A stretch of 64,000 bases of DNA from Thozetella sp. PMI_491. Lineage: Eukaryota; Ascomycota; Sordariomycetes; Chaetosphaeriales; Chaetosphaeriaceae. The DNA is taken from NCBI GenBank assembly GCA_021432635.1, contig MU270057.1:310001-374000 (forward strand), read 5' to 3'. The position numbers and the translations under genes were made by a program. The notes below the pieces were generated by a model. It saw nothing but the letters and a program-made list of their open reading frames with translations. It ran no database searches and was not told where the DNA came from. This document shows, piece by piece, positions 1 to 12,941 of the stretch. Positions within the stretch are counted from its first letter, which is position 1. Each line of letters begins with the position of its first letter.

Positions 1-844
1 TGAATACTAAACTATTTCACCCCATTTACTGTTTTTAAACTGGAAAAATCTAAAGTATTATGAACGACTAAGATTTCCCGCAGTCCCACGGGATCCCGCG
101 CGGGAATCCCCTCATTTCCCGGGGGTTTTGCGGGACGTCCCATTTGGCCCCACGAGACCAAATGGGACGGGTTCCCGCACGGTCCAGTTGGGAATGCCCT
201 GGCCTAGTGCAGAGCTTGTCATTTACAACGAGGCAGTCATCCTGGAAATTCAGCATACACAATTGCACAGTGCGAACGGCGTGTCAGTAAACCATAATCC
301 AAATTGAGCCGTTGCTAAGGGCTGGCGGCTATATTAGCCCTACAAGGCTTCTATGGGTTGTCCTGCAAAACGATTCTCATATGTTGCTGGTGTTGCCGCT
401 TTTCACTTCTGGCGCCCCTTACTGGACTTGCGGTCTGCGTAGGTTGCGTTTCTGTTGAGCCGACACTACACGTGTGTCCACGTTCAAAGTGCCCAATGCG
501 CACCTAAGGTAGTCTTACGTGACACTGGGTGGAACCCTTCTATCTAAAGAGGAAAATTCGCAATCCAGGTCTTGATTAGCCACGGCGGGCTTCACGTTAT
601 CTGCAAGGAATTGATGATAGGTGACGCTGATAGAGTAGACCAACCAGAGAAATTGATATACAGTTGGACTGTTTTTTATGTCCAGAATCCAGTTCGGGTT
701 TTCTCGTTGGTGCTGCTGCTCTGCGATCAAACTGAAAAGCCATCCACGTCCCTCGGTGCCCCCCATTTACGACTCATCACGGAGCTAGATGGCGAGCCGC
801 ATGAAGTGCTAGTGTATTAGCTACACTATACACGTACCAATGTC
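1..844. other. Gene-free left edge
   Basis: I see no supportable gene here. The open frames are short and match no family I recognise. The notable structure is a GC-rich hairpin near 137-168, listed separately; the surrounding G/C-run composition is reminiscent of fungal hAT-type transposon ends, but no transposase or terminal repeat pair can be shown. Confidence 0.5.
137..168. repeat. GC-rich perfect hairpin
   Basis: GTCCCATTTGG (137-147) and CCAAATGGGAC (158-168) are perfect 11-bp inverted arms around a 10-base loop. The stretch lies in an unusually G/C-run-rich patch (about 80-185). It may be a relic of a transposon end; no partner copy is visible in the window. Confidence 0.5.
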
Positions 845-2261
<1,417 letters not shown>

Positions 2262-4247
2262 ACTGGGATATTAAATTCACAGCCGTCGCGAAGATCCACA
2301 GTCCTACCGGCAGCAACAGTGTAAAGACTTGGAGAGCCTCCATATGATCTGTCTTGCTGTGCTAGGGAATTGATAGCTTAAATACACTTCTTCGGAGTAG
2401 TCCGGCAAGGATTATTTCCATGGCTTTGGACTCCAGCTTTCCCTCCCACCCGAGTCCCGAGTCCCGAGTCATCGAGTCACCAAGTCACCGAGTCACCTGG
2501 GGAACGCTATCGTGGGGGCGGGGGTACCCACTTTGGGGGAGCATACTCTGTAGATGGCGCCTTCAGTGGGGATACCTAGGCCCTAGCTCCGCAATACCCC
2601 GGAACTCCAAGGCGCTTGCCCAGACGACGTGCGGGGTAGCGTAGCCTCTACGGTCTGCCCCCACCGATAGCCTTGTCGAAGCGCGACACCGTTTTCGCCT
2701 AGCATTGGGGGTGCGCGATTTGCAAGGTGCTAGGTGCTAGGTGCTAGTCCAGGAATCCGGGAAACGCGTACGCAACGCCAGGGTAGAGCCCTTGCATGAT
2801 GTTACCGGAGCTGCTTGTACTTCATCCAATCCTCCAGAGAAGAACGAGCGCGGAAGTACTCCACTCTACCGCAGACATGAGCTCATAATCCCTAATGGGC
2901 TCGAAACGAATGCTACATATCCTCCCTAGGGTCCACGGGCGGACTCCAGTGCGATTCTTACCGTGCAATACCTCTACTACCCAGCTTCGACTTAGCGATT
3001 TACCAACTCATCTCAGAGTCGTAATTCCCGCGTTTCATGGCTGCAGATAAGGCCGCGGCTAAATGAGATCTGCTAGCGAAGCCACCTTAACGGACTTGGC
3101 CTATCCTCACTCCTGTGATAATCAACACCTTTATAGCAAGACGAAGCCGTGTGCTCAGGGTAGCGATTGCTATAAGATCGGTATATATCATGAAACCGCT
3201 CCCAAGGGCACGAAGGCCATGCCATGGCTTGGAGTACATGAATGATCTCGCTCAGGCTAATGAGTTAAGAAGAAAGTATTCGGATCTAGGCCATTCTATT
3301 TGAAGCGGACGGGTGCAGTCTTCGTCATTTCAACCATAAGGATAGGGTATGACAGCGCTGGGTCTTTCAAAACACAGTCACGCGGCTCTTGGATTTAGCT
3401 TCGATACGCTCCTCCAACGGACTTTCAAATCCTGGACAGGCTGGCGAATTCTTCAATAACCAGGAATTCCGCAGATAGCGGCGAGCTTTCTATCATACTA
3501 GAGACATACTAAGCCTAGATTGATTATAATTGTGGACACTGCAGATGACTAGGAGAGAGAGCGGCGGGTTGATAATGCAAAATTTGCTGTGGGGGTGCAA
3601 CTGGAGGGAAAGTGTGGAGTACCGGGGGAAAGACGGGGGCACAATGGGGGCACGGCATCGACACGGCGGGGGCAAGTCAGGGACACTAAAGGATACCACA
3701 GGGGGTAGAAAATTTACTTAAGGATAACAACAGTTGATATAGTCGCAGCCTCGCGTAACATGGTACATGAATGACAAGGTCCCGCGTAGGGCTATTCGGA
3801 TAAGGAAGTTGGCACAGTATACCGCCGGCCAAAGCTTCTGACACCTACTAGATCCTCAGTCTTTGCTCCATGCTAGGTACCCTCCGAAGAAAACAGTTAC
3901 CAGCAGCCCTAACTGCTACTGGTACTTTCCTCCCAGACACTTGTTGTGAGATACTGCCTAGGGCATCATGGCCACGGTCCGAGCGGGTACAAAAAGGAAA
4001 GCGAGCGAGCCATTGGAGTTGCCAGCGGATGCCGGATAGCTCCTCCGTGGACGGGTTAATTTCGTCGAGGACTACATTATTGCGGTTGTCTCAGCCAGTA
4101 GTTTATGCACTGCGCAGCAACTGCATAAACACCCAAAGGAACTGCTACACACGAAAATATAGTCCATCGGCGCTACTCATCGTGGAATGGGGTTGTATTT
4201 CCAAGAGGATGTCGCAGTCTTCTGTAATAAGCTTCAATCATCCAACT
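2262..4247. other. Gene-free stretch with small repeats
   Basis: No supported gene. The first part is promoter for the amidohydrolase. It holds short tandem repeats near 2453-2500 (degenerate CGAGTCAC/CGAGTCCC units) and three head-to-tail copies of GTGCTAG near 2725-2747. A 158-codon open frame at 3870-4346 overlaps the regulator antisense and looks incidental. Confidence 0.5.
2453..2500. repeat. Degenerate CGAGTC tandem repeat
   Basis: Successive CGAGTCCCGAGTC / CGAGTCACC units repeat about six times with small changes. It is a simple local repeat upstream of the amidohydrolase; no function can be read from it. Confidence 0.6.
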
Positions 4248-5868
4248 TTAAGCCATCCTATCCATCCTTTCAGTTGCTCGTCGAGCTTCTGGAATTCCAC
4301 CTTCGTTCCCCATGTACTTAATCAACTCTCGTGCCTTGACCCTTAGATGGGCCGGTGCTAACCCCTCGTTCGCTATCGTATAGAGCTGAAATATTAGATA
4401 CTGTGAATTCAGCGTGACCTGTGAAGCAAGTATCTCCGATGCCGCCTCTAAAATCTCCGTCCCCATCGTCATCATGACCTCTTCTGCTCGGCTATATAAT
4501 GACATGTAGTCATCGGGGTCATCGACGTGAGGTGAAGTGGCTATCTTGGCTAGGCATGCTTGTACATAACCGCTTAAGATAAATCTCACGATTCGCAGCG
4601 AGTTGCATCTTCGCATTGCCTTAAGATCTGGCTGTACTTCCTTTGGAGAATCATCAGCCCGGGAGCTCTTTGCACCGAGCTTTTTCATGTATGCGGAGAC
4701 GACTTCGTCAAGTTGTAGGCACTGCAGTACTGTCTCTATTGGTGACGCGATGTCGGCAGCCCGCCGGAATTGAATATCTGCGATGGCTTCAAGAACTAGA
4801 GAGATGTGGTATACGTAGTCGGAAGGACGGAGCACCTCGGCGCTCCGAGATTCGAAGTCTACAAGCTCCTGCGGTACTCTGACCTGGCGCTGCGCCGAAC
4901 TGAATCGGATGCCCAGAGCCACCGCCTTAAAGAGCTCTCGACCGAGACATGTGTCAAACTGCCGTAACCCTCGGGCCTTGAGCAGTTCCAGAGCTCCAAG
5001 AACGTGGGTAGTCCAATTTAGTTGAACCGCTTCGTCGAGGAATGCAATACTTTCGAAGAAGCCGAGGTGCAGCACGGAAGCCAGCGTATCGTCAGTCGTG
5101 CGTTCCCGGGGGTCTCTCAACGCTTCGTTGGTTCGGTGGAGGGCACGGGTATATTGCGATTGCGCGAGGAGCATGATTGCCTGTTGCCCACTGTCGACGG
5201 CTAGGGACGCAAGCGCTGGGGCGTATACTGCGAAAGAAAGCGCAGACCCTGGTGGGACGTTCAAGTAGAGAGAGTGGAGTTGAAATTCACCCAACACGCT
5301 ACCCGGCAGGTATTTGGTGATAAAACAAGACAACGCGGCATCCAGAATGGATATGGATATGTGTTTGCTAGTAATTTTGTTCGCCAAATCCAGAGGCAAT
5401 CCGTGTTGGTTGCGATTTAGAGGCGTAGAACGGTCGGCAGAGAGAGCGGCATTCTTCGCCTCTAGCTGTTTTCTCTTCCTAGCCTCCACTTTCCTAGCAG
5501 CCTCTTCGCTCTCATCTTTGAAGTTGGGGGAAATCGTGGGTCGGTAGCCAGAGCATCTGATTGATCTCGACTGACACTCCGTGCAAGAAGGTCTCTCTCT
5601 GCTACACTTGATCGGGATCGAGATCAGTCTACGGAACAGTCGTGTCGGCGGACGGCCGGACGCCAGGGATTGATGTCGTAGAAGTAGGAAGGCGACAAGA
5701 AAAGGGAAATAAAAAAAGGATAGCTAGGCAGGTATCTACCTTACTAAAGGTAGGCGCCTCCATGTGGGTGGGTTATTTCTTGGGGAAATTATGACGTACC
5801 TTGACTCGTCGCTGACGACACTGATGGCAAGAAGCCAGAGGGCGGCCAAGAAATTGATTGCGAGTCAT
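4248..5868 (-). CDS. Zn(2)Cys(6) fungal transcription factor
   Basis: A fungal binuclear-zinc-cluster regulator, presumably nuclear. There are two exons, 5800-5868 and 4248-5606 (1428 bp, 475 residues). The split recreates a perfect zinc cluster: Cys14, 17, 24, 31, 34 and 41 in CX2CX6CX6CX2CX6C spacing, with the intron falling just before Cys24 (RRVK|C), a common intron site in this family. After a basic linker rich in Arg and Lys, the remaining ~400 residues are helical and resemble the fungal-specific Trp-dependent / fungal_trans_2 regulatory region. The start is the first ATG before the first Cys pair, 22 codons before the intron. It is transcribed divergently from the carboxylesterase at 6666, so it may regulate that gene; this is inference. 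Confidence 0.85.
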
Positions 5869-6665
5869 ATTTCCCGAAGGTCGCTGAGTCTACGGCTGAA
5901 GCTCGCATGTTCGTGAGGACAAAAAACAATGGAATGTGAAGATGGCGACGGTATCGATCGAATGGGTGGCGAACGAGGCGGAGCAGGTCGAGATCCCTAC
6001 AGAGGAAAAGTCTACCTAAACAGGCCTAGCGCTGCGCCACAGCGTTAATTTAGACCGACCGTGAGAGGCTACTTGCATGAACCCGGTTAGTACCCTTGTT
6101 ACATCCCACCGAACCGGCCGCTTGACACGGAACAGGGCCTGCATTGGCCCCTCGTTGCCATCTCCGGATTGCTCCACCCTTACCACTCTCCGGGATTCGT
6201 GTAGTGTCCATGTGTAGAAGCCTCGCCAAGGAGTTCACCAGTCTCGCAAGATATGCCCGGGTTTTACCTAATAAACTATTTGCTTTGCCCTGATTAGGTC
6301 GAATAATAAAAAGAAGGGCTAAACCCTAGGCGGCCCTGTTGGCGAAAACTGGATGGGCGCAGTGGAAAAGTCTACCGTAATAGGCACGGTCCTGCCTTGC
6401 ACGTCAGGAGTAAGAGTGGTTTCACGCGCTCCTCTTCCGGGTCGATTTTGGATAATGGCCCTACAAATATGTATTTCCTCCATAAGTATTTCGCCTGCTC
6501 TTCGTCACCCTCTCTCTCCTCTATCTCTGTTCCTATCCGTGACCTTGTCACATCTCCTCACATTGCTATTTTCTTAGTTTGAGGCTCCACTCATACGTGT
6601 TCGAAATATTTTCTCTCTCTTCGTTTTGGCGTCTAGTTCTGTTCTGAGGCATATTAGTCGCTGAG
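5869..6665. promoter_or_regulatory. Divergent intergenic region, regulator / carboxylesterase
   Basis: About 0.8 kb between two divergently transcribed genes. The last ~150 bp before 6666 are CT-rich, as is common just upstream of fungal start codons. No specific operator stands out. Confidence 0.4.
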
Positions 6666-8611
6666 ATGGGTAGATTCGCGGCCTTTGTCTTCAGCATCTT
6701 TGCGTGGTTGAGTGGGATAGCTCGGGCTGCTTCTCTTTCTCATGAGATGGCAATACCCACTGTTGACCTCGGCTACGAGATTCATACCGCTGCTACAGGT
6801 GTAAGTTTAGTTTTTTTTCCGGCGAATGGAGTCTCTCATGCTATGATTTCATACCATACACAGTGGGGACACTGACACAGCCTCATAGACAGGCGATGGG
6901 CTATACATATTCAGCAACATACCCTACGCTGATCAGCCTGTGGGCGCTCTCCGGTTCTCGGCTCCGGTCTTGCCCACTGGGAAAAGCTCGCATACTAACA
7001 ATGGGTCTACCAATGTGATATGCATGCAAGCGGCATCGAAGCAGCTTTTAGAACAGAAGGCTGCCTTGTATGGAATCAGCCTAGAAGAAATAACCGCGTT
7101 GCTTTACGGTGCAGCGGCTCAAACGGAGGCCTGCCTAGCGTTGGACGTGTATGTTCCAGAGTCCGTCTTCAACAACCGGTCAATTTCTAAAGGTGTGTAA
7201 CGCTTTTGTGTACGGCAAATTCCAAATTCTAACAATCGAGATAGTGCCAGTCCTCGTGTGGATCCACGGCGGCGGTTTCACTTCTGGGTCCAAGAGTGCT
7301 TCCAGCAACCCTGTAGGGCTAATCTCTCGTTCTATTCTCAATGGCGAGCCAGGATTGGTATATGTGACGATAAACTACCGCCTAGGTCTATTCGGCTGGC
7401 TAGGAGGAAGAAGCGATATAATCCCGAATTTAGGCCTCTACGATCAGGCTATAGCCCTGCAGTGGGTGCAAAAGTACATCTCTTTGTTCGGTGGCGACAA
7501 GAACCAAGTGACGGTCATGGGCGAGAGTGCCGGCGCCTCGAGCATCCTACACCATGTTACAGCGTATGGTGGCACCCCCCAGCCGAGTTTTGCGAGGGCA
7601 GTTATGCAGTCCCCATCATTCCAGTTTAGCCTCAACGCAACAGCGAACTATAACCTGGTCATGACCAAGGCGACGAATATGACGGGTTCGGCCATTTTCG
7701 ATGTAACGGAATTGGCGAGGCTAGACTCGGTTACGCTGAAGGCCATCAACGAGGCGATTGTGTATGACGAAAGCCCACTAGCGGCTACGTTTGGGCCAAT
7801 TCCAGACGGTTCCTACGTTCCAGCAATACCACAAGTTCTCCTCGCACAGGGAAGGTTCAGCAAAGATATTGAAATCATGACAGGTCACAACTCAGCCGAG
7901 GCGGTGCCATTCATGCCCGCAAACTTTAGCACCACAGGCGATGCTGTCGCCTTGTTAGAACCACTCATCCCGACAGCTTCTAACGCGACTCTCGAGTATA
8001 TAGTTCGCGTACTATATCCCAGTGAAGATTATTCAAGCGAGCTCTTACGTGGTGCGCAAATTGCTACGGATTCTAGCTTCTCATGCTCGACCAGGTATCT
8101 TGGGCTCGCTTTCAAGAATGCAAGCTACAACTATCTGTTCGCCATTCCGCCTGGCTACCACGCCGAAGATCTTCCATACACGTTTTTCAATGGAAGCACC
8201 TCCACAGTCAATGGTAGCGTCGCCATCGACGCTAACACGGCACATGCGCTTCAGGACTACCTTGTAGGGTTCGCTTTATCCGCTGACCCGAATAAAAGTC
8301 CTGCAGGAGCTTCGGAGACGTTTCAGAGGTACGGAAGCACTGCGCAAGTCATGGCCTTCACGACAACTGGTTTGGTGATGACTGCGGACGATATGGATAA
8401 CGTGCGATGCACATGGTGGCAGAAGGCATTCGTAGAAGGGCTTGTCACAATGCCACTTCCGAACATCAATACATCGACTACACGGCGGAATTCCACTCCA
8501 TCAGGGGTTAGCTCTTCGCTTGGGAGTCGTGGATCTCCCGAAGTCTCGCAGCGGACTATCTTTTTCCTAGCAATCTTGCTCTGGCCACTGGTTGTCTTCG
8601 TCATAGCTTAG
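6666..8611 (+). CDS. Secreted type-B carboxylesterase/lipase, probably GPI-anchored
   Basis: An alpha/beta-hydrolase of the carboxylesterase type-B family, hydrolysing carboxylic esters outside the cell or at its surface. Exons 6666-6800, 6889-7192 and 7245-8611 give 1806 bp (601 residues). A classical signal peptide (MGRFAAFVFSIFAWLSGIARA) leads into the conserved NIPYADQPVGALRFSAP region. The oxyanion-hole motif HGGGF lies at 154-158 and the nucleophile elbow GESAG has Ser241. There are many N-glycosylation sequons. The C-terminus is a Ser/Gly/Thr-rich stretch followed by a hydrophobic tail (TIFFLAILLWPLVVFVIA) that ends the protein, the usual form of a GPI-attachment signal. The donor at 6801 could shift by a few bases without changing the frame. 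The specific substrate is unknown. Confidence 0.88.
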
Positions 8612-10079
8612 AAAATGGTGGACTAGTACGCTTTCTTACCAACTCGGGACCGACTAGGGTGATTCGACGCCGATCTTCTCTAAAATAGAGCTTTACAATT
8701 ATCAGGGGAAAGAAGGCCAAAGAATATTAGGGCAGGGCAATAGGGTTGTTTTATCTCTCATGGCACGGGTATTAACTATTCTGTATTCCCTAGAAATCGC
8801 TATGTGGCTAGATCAATCTCATGCTCTAGTCTTCGTAGTAGCGGATGATGATATGTTGCGAATCGACCCACCTTTTCCATAGGTCCTGTTTTTGTCGCCC
8901 ACCGCTTAAGCCAGAACCTAGTATTTTGCCAAATGGATTTTCAGCTGTCCAATGCCCCCCCTTATCTGATTAGAGGGGCTGCGGTAGGCGGGAGTGGGGC
9001 AGTGCCAACATGGAGCGCCAGTGTGCCTAGCTGGGCGCCCCAAATAGCGAAGCACCTTCTCACGCACCTGAGTACTGGCTATGTAGTCAAAGCCAAATTA
9101 ATACTATAAAGCGCATCAAAACCTCTCCATCTTTACATGTTATACGCACTTCTGTATCGTATAGCGTTTTTGAGTTTGGTTAGGGTTGTCATCCTGATAT
9201 GGACTGTCGTCCAATGTATTTACATTTTAAGCCAGCTATTTAAAATCTTCGATAGCGATAGGAGGAGGTTGAAGTTATAAGTTAAATGCTAGTAGGAGAA
9301 GATGTAAAAGTCACGGTATAAACGACAATAACGCAACGCTGCACCAAGTGCCATATCCTTTACTGCAACAGCCAGGTTGCCACTACATAGATTTATTAGG
9401 CGCAGATGCGGATGTGGCTTATTTTTGTTTTTTTTTGTTTTTGGAAACCGGATCTCCCGACCTAAGAGTGAGATATTATCTCGAGTGAGCGGATGTTTTA
9501 ATGTCTCCCCCTTGAACTTTTCCTGTTGTGGCCGTACATATGATTGTATGCCAGATCTGGCGAAGGATCTGGATCTGGCGATCTCAATTTCGAACCTTGC
9601 GAGTAAGCCAGCCCCGCACATCTCTCCTAGAAAGCAGTCAGTTAACAAAAACAACAACAACAACCAATTAGGTGGCCCCCAAAGACTGCCAAGGAATGTG
9701 ATAATGTTTCACATGTATCAGTGAAGTGTGTGGTTTTGGCTAGCTACAGCAATAACAGCTGCAGGAACCCTTGTCGCCAGTCCTCATTGCCTCCTTTTCC
9801 CTCCTGCCTAAGTGGGCCTAGGTAGTATTGTACGAACAAATTGGTCCTATCTGACTGCAGCTGCGTATGCTCAGGACAGGCACCCGATGACCCTGTGCTC
9901 ACTGCGGCAATGCCCTCAGCGGGGAGGAACGTTGCATCAACCTGAAGTAGTAGATTTGCCCCTTTGCGGATACCTCAGTTGAAGTTGCATATAAAGCCGA
10001 TAAGACCATACGCGAAAACTAGCTCCTCATTCTTTGTATTCACAATAACGGCGCTCCCTGGCGCTTCTTCTACGTCAAT
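8612..10079. other. Gene-free stretch before con-13-like gene
   Basis: Nothing coding is supported. It includes a CAACAA-rich simple repeat near 9646-9665 and, at the right end, the promoter of the con-13-like gene. Confidence 0.5.
9990..9995 (+). promoter_or_regulatory. TATA-box candidate
   Basis: TATAAA about 85 bp upstream of the ATG at 10080, with a CT- and CA-rich leader between. The position fits a TATA element for the con-13-like gene. Confidence 0.45.
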
Positions 10080-10955
10080 ATGGCTTTGATCACTCGACCG
10101 CTTTTCACTCTCCTGCTTTCGACTCCAATGGTCGCGGGAGCTTGGACTGCTCTCCTCAAGGACTTTTCAGGTTTCACTGGCGCTAATCAGCCAGCCATAC
10201 CTACGTATACGTACGTGAAGTGGGACGCCGGCCTCTACCCCGAGTTCTGCTACGATGCCGCCAACTGCGATATCGCCGACCTCGAGGTCTACAACGTGAC
10301 ATACAGCGACTGTGCGGGTTATGATCCATGGACCGTCTGCAGATGCTCTGACGCCCAGCTGTCCACCACGAGCATGCTGGATAAGTTTGGCCAAATTCCA
10401 CCAGGCGTTCGCAGCTATGTCGTACACATGATCACTGTTTCTGCCACCCAATGCTCCGGAGGAAGCAACAACGACCGATTCCAGATCAGTGGCAACTGCA
10501 CGGACCGGGAATACATGCACGAGTCCATGCACAGTGTTGACCAGGGCTTCCACGACAGTATCACCTTCTCCACGGCCTACAACGCCGATACCTGCGTTCC
10601 CGACAACTATGCACTGTCTAACTGGGCAGAAGACTTCGCTCAGGTAGGTGTTTGGATGAGTTACAACATCAATGGTCACCAGGACATGGCTGCGTATCTA
10701 GGCGTGAACGCAAGCTGCATGGACAACCAGTACGCCGCGATCAAGACCTATGCTGGCACGAAAATCGATCAGAGCACGAGCGTTTGCTCTACTCGCCGGC
10801 CAAATGACGGCAATGTCGATGCCTCTGGTCAGTCTGTCAACGCCAAGGGCGCGAGGATCAGCTCAATTCAGTCGGCGAGGGCGCCTATTCAGTGGGAGTT
10901 TGAGGATTACTTCGACCAAGGTATTGCGAAGATCAATGGGACCACGGCTGCCTAA
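10080..10955 (+). CDS. con-13-like secreted protein with HEXXH motif
   Basis: A 291-residue single-exon secreted protein resembling the conidiation-specific protein 13 (con-13) family of Neurospora and relatives, whose biochemical role is not settled. The leader MALITRPLFTLLLSTPMVAGA is a signal peptide. The body is Cys-rich, with family-like stretches such as FCYDAANCDIADLEVY and DPWTVCRCSDAQLS. At 147-151 it carries HESMH, an exact HEXXH zinc-protease signature, followed seven residues later by His-Asp. The order HEXXH then a downstream acidic residue recalls aspzincin-type metallopeptidases, so a protease role is plausible but inferred. Several N-glycosylation sites are present. The codons are strongly GC-ending compared with the surrounding DNA, as in highly expressed genes. 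Confidence 0.8.
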   Translation: MALITRPLFTLLLSTPMVAGAWTALLKDFSGFTGANQPAIPTYTYVKWDAGLYPEFCYDAANCDIADLEVYNVTYSDCAGYDPWTVCRCSDAQLSTTSMLDKFGQIPPGVRSYVVHMITVSATQCSGGSNNDRFQISGNCTDREYMHESMHSVDQGFHDSITFSTAYNADTCVPDNYALSNWAEDFAQVGVWMSYNINGHQDMAAYLGVNASCMDNQYAAIKTYAGTKIDQSTSVCSTRRPNDGNVDASGQSVNAKGARISSIQSARAPIQWEFEDYFDQGIAKINGTTAA

Positions 10956-11789
10956 ATCGAGGACCAGGGTCTTCTGTCTGGGGACCGCACAACGAATAGC
11001 GTCTATTCTGCTCGAGCGGAATCAAGCTAGATATATCATAATACTTATAGATTCGTTGTCAGGAAGTGTATATCTTGCCGTGCTGAAGCGGAGTGCCCAT
11101 TTTAACTCAGTCCAGGTCGGAAAGCTCCTTCCCAGTTCGAACCTAGGCATTGATGAATCGACATTGGTAATATATAAGGTAGCATCGCCGCGTACATGTA
11201 TATGCAAACAAATAAGCAAGAAGGAAGTTCGTTTAACTATCCTTATCAAACTAATGTGGTCAGTAGTACGCCACGGAGTTGTAGAATGCAATGGCCCTGT
11301 ACCGTATCCAAGTCGATCATCAAGAGCGCATTATTCCCTAGCTAGAAAGGTACTCAGACGCGAGTTACATAGACCTATGTACCTAAGCAGGGTTCAACTA
11401 GTAAAGCAGGAGGAGGTCGCCATAAAGATTCTCTGATCTTCCAAAAAGACTTCATTCATATATAATCATATAAGGAATCGACCTCCTCTGAAGCATTTTA
11501 TTTTCTACCCACCATAACTTAGGAGGGGGGCCAGTCATGATAGCAAGGGACTATGTCAGGGTATAGAGGGCGCCAGCCAGTAACTAGCCAACAACACCCG
11601 GGTCTTGAAAGCTTACGGGATATCTGAAAGAAGAACTTGTGCAATTCACGGCACTGGATAGGATGTGAGCGTAGTGGGTAATGGGTTGAGATCTTGCCTC
11701 GCCATGGTACATTGCCTGGGCCAATCATATTCGCTTTCCCCCGCTAGATAGCCGACTAAACCCAAGCTTTCATCTCCCCGTCATGCTCA
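10956..11789. other. Gene-free stretch
   Basis: 3' flank of the con-13-like gene. A long open frame continuing from the alternative frame of that gene (to 11436) shows no domain and poor codon pattern, so I treat it as chance. Confidence 0.5.
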
Positions 11790-11972
11790 TCACTTCTGCC
11801 TCTCTAACTTAGAGCCCGATGTGCTGTGGTCGACAAGAGAAGGATCCGGATCTCGTTTCGAGCCAATGCATCGTTTGTTTTTCCAGGGACAAGTGTCTGC
11901 AGATATATTTCCCGGGGCAGGAAGCCCCTGGATTGTTATCGAACCAAGTAACACAGCTAGAAGGAGTTTCAT
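11790..11972 (-). CDS. Possible small secreted peptide
   Basis: A 60-residue frame starting at the Met that opens a plausible signal peptide (MKLLLAVLLGSITIQGLPAPG), then a short polar tail with two Cys (DTCPWKNKRC). I do not recognise it. The 36-codon in-frame extension upstream has no leader character, so the internal Met is preferred. It could be a first exon, a small secreted protein or chance. Confidence 0.3.
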   Translation of the reverse strand: MKLLLAVLLGSITIQGLPAPGNISADTCPWKNKRCIGSKRDPDPSLVDHSTSGSKLERQK

Positions 11973-12941
11973 CTTGTGGAATCTAGAGGCTCGGTCAAGG
12001 TAAATGGAGATACGACACATTAGATGTAGAGACTTAGCTTCTTACAGACTATATGTATCTCGTTAATCTTTTAGCGGAGATTGATGGTTCGGGGGAGATG
12101 CTGGGGTGAGGGAATATTCACAGGGTGCGGGAATTATTTTATAAGTAATCTGTTGAGGAATACATAGAAACCGCCGAAGATTCAGCCATTCGATAGCAAT
12201 ATTAAGCCCAATTCGGAATTACATCTCCACCAAGAATATGGCATACCGATATTGCTGCAACCATATGCCAAGTCACGCCAGCTGTTGCGGGTTCGGCAGA
12301 GAATGCGAGGTTTTCGGAGCGGGGTTAAAGGGAAGGGAAGGAGAGAGAAGGGGACGGGAGAATCAGTCGCATGCAAAGTTCGTGGGAAATGCGAGGTATC
12401 TAGGGCTATTAAAGAATGCGAGACACTATTACCGCAGTGCGGAAATTGAAAAGGGGGAGTGTTCGGAGCAAATCCAGTTGATACATGGTCCTTGGGACTA
12501 TAATTAGTAAGTTTACTGACGGAGGAACAAATTTAGCTCTCCTCTCTCGTATTATAGAAGACTTTAGAATACTTCCTAAACGAAAGCAACGCGAAGGATA
12601 ATTCTTCGTATGATAAGTTATTGAAATTGGATACTGAGAGGCCGGACGGTTCAGATCTGTAGTTCTAGGCGGTCAACAGCGAGTACCGTAGAGATCTCCT
12701 CGATGCATTTAACACCGTATCCACAGGGCCAACTGTCAGGGCCATTCTGCCGACGCGCGTACTAACTATCCGTTGTTATCATCTTTGAGTCATTTACAGA
12801 CGATGCCGGCCTTACTCCACGCGTGTATATAGTTGACTTCGCTATCCTAATCTCCGATGTCGAAAAGGAGACTAGAGGACGTCGTCTTAAGGCAACAGTG
12901 TCCGGATCTCGTGGATAACTAAAGCTGAGGAATCGACAAAT
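11973..12941. other. Gene-poor stretch with epimerase debris at right end
   Basis: No intact gene. From about 12690 a stretch that reads like AFNTVSTGPTVRAILPT resembles the middle of the epimerase family whose C-terminal half follows at 12942, so the right end probably belongs to that relic. Confidence 0.4.

Noticed and set aside
3870-4346. 158-codon open frame antisense to the end of the first regulator
   Set aside because: No recognisable domain and no start context; it overlaps the regulator's last exon.
10167-10679. 170-codon open frame antisense to the con-13-like gene
   Set aside because: It is the mirror of a strongly biased GC-ending coding region; composition is Val/Gly-rich with no domain.
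10750-11436. 228-codon open frame overlapping the end of the con-13-like gene
   Set aside because: No family signal, basic low-quality composition, and half of it overlaps confirmed coding sequence.
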